Origin: Semisulcospira habei
Taxonomy: Eukaryota > Mollusca > Gastropoda > Semisulcospiridae
Reading direction: 5' to 3'
Length of the DNA stretch: 64,000 nucleotides
Assembly: GCA_036245525.1 (NCBI GenBank)
Contig: BTPG01000005.1
Span: 207,919,242 to 207,983,241 of the forward strand
Shown one piece after another: positions 55,984 to 64,000 of the stretch. The position numbers and the translations under genes were made by a program. Every line of letters starts with the position of its first letter. The stretch's first letter is position 1. The notes beneath the pieces are model-generated. The model searched no databases and was not told the DNA's origin. It saw only the letters and a list, made by a program, of their open reading frames with translations.

Positions 55984-64000
<8,017 letters not shown>

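Overview
The window is animal nuclear DNA. It has spliced genes with GT-AG introns, non-LTR retrotransposon pieces, tRNA-derived SINEs, a solo LTR, long microsatellites and very dense short hairpin elements. A marine invertebrate, probably a gastropod mollusc, fits best; this rests on general character plus the secreted Gly/Tyr-rich genes and is inference. There is no bacterial, phage or CRISPR content.

Three genes are supported, all on the + strand. (1) Positions 2236-6747 hold the last five exons of an ATPAF1-type gene (mitochondrial F1-ATPase assembly factor). (2) Positions 33228-39187 hold a complete 404-residue secreted Gly/Tyr-rich protein gene in five coding exons, with a TATA/E-box/CCAAT promoter and a probable non-coding first exon about 1.4 kb upstream. 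(3) Positions 55984-64000 hold a second, paralogous secreted Gly-rich gene that runs off the right edge. Genes 2 and 3 share architecture, intron phases (1, 0, 2, 0) and three alignable non-repetitive blocks, so they are tandem duplicates. Their job is unknown; an extracellular structural matrix (mucus, adhesive, egg capsule, shell, periostracum or operculum) is a guess.

The rest is repeat-dominated. The main theme is a swarm of short palindromic elements bounded by TTAA plus CCC...GGG or CTC...GAG ends, found between and inside the genes. The largest family (here Family A, about 200 bp) has about 27 copies in 64 kb. Several other families (B, C, D, E, F, G, I, J, N) have unrelated stems, and most of them show the same kind of ends. 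One copy sits in an 18-bp satellite whose units contain TTAA, giving a readable target-site duplication. This fits non-autonomous piggyBac-like MITEs.

Other mobile DNA: a hammerhead-ribozyme-bearing tandem repeat at 24568-25145 (Penelope-like or retrozyme-like); a minus-strand LINE fragment with 11-bp target duplications at 25213-26305; a 1.06-kb foldback at 26831-27888; a solo LTR at 18963-19827; nested 367-390-bp SINE-like elements; three copies of a repeat carrying the same internal microsatellite site (28905-30400, 47936-50582, 50985-52135); a 70-bp satellite at 59115-59884; and long (TA)n, (CATA)n, (AC)n, (GA)n and poly-G tracts. The stretches 10329-11183, 11366-13130, 14870-16200, 27889-28904 and 41208-42204 hold nothing convincing beyond short repeats.
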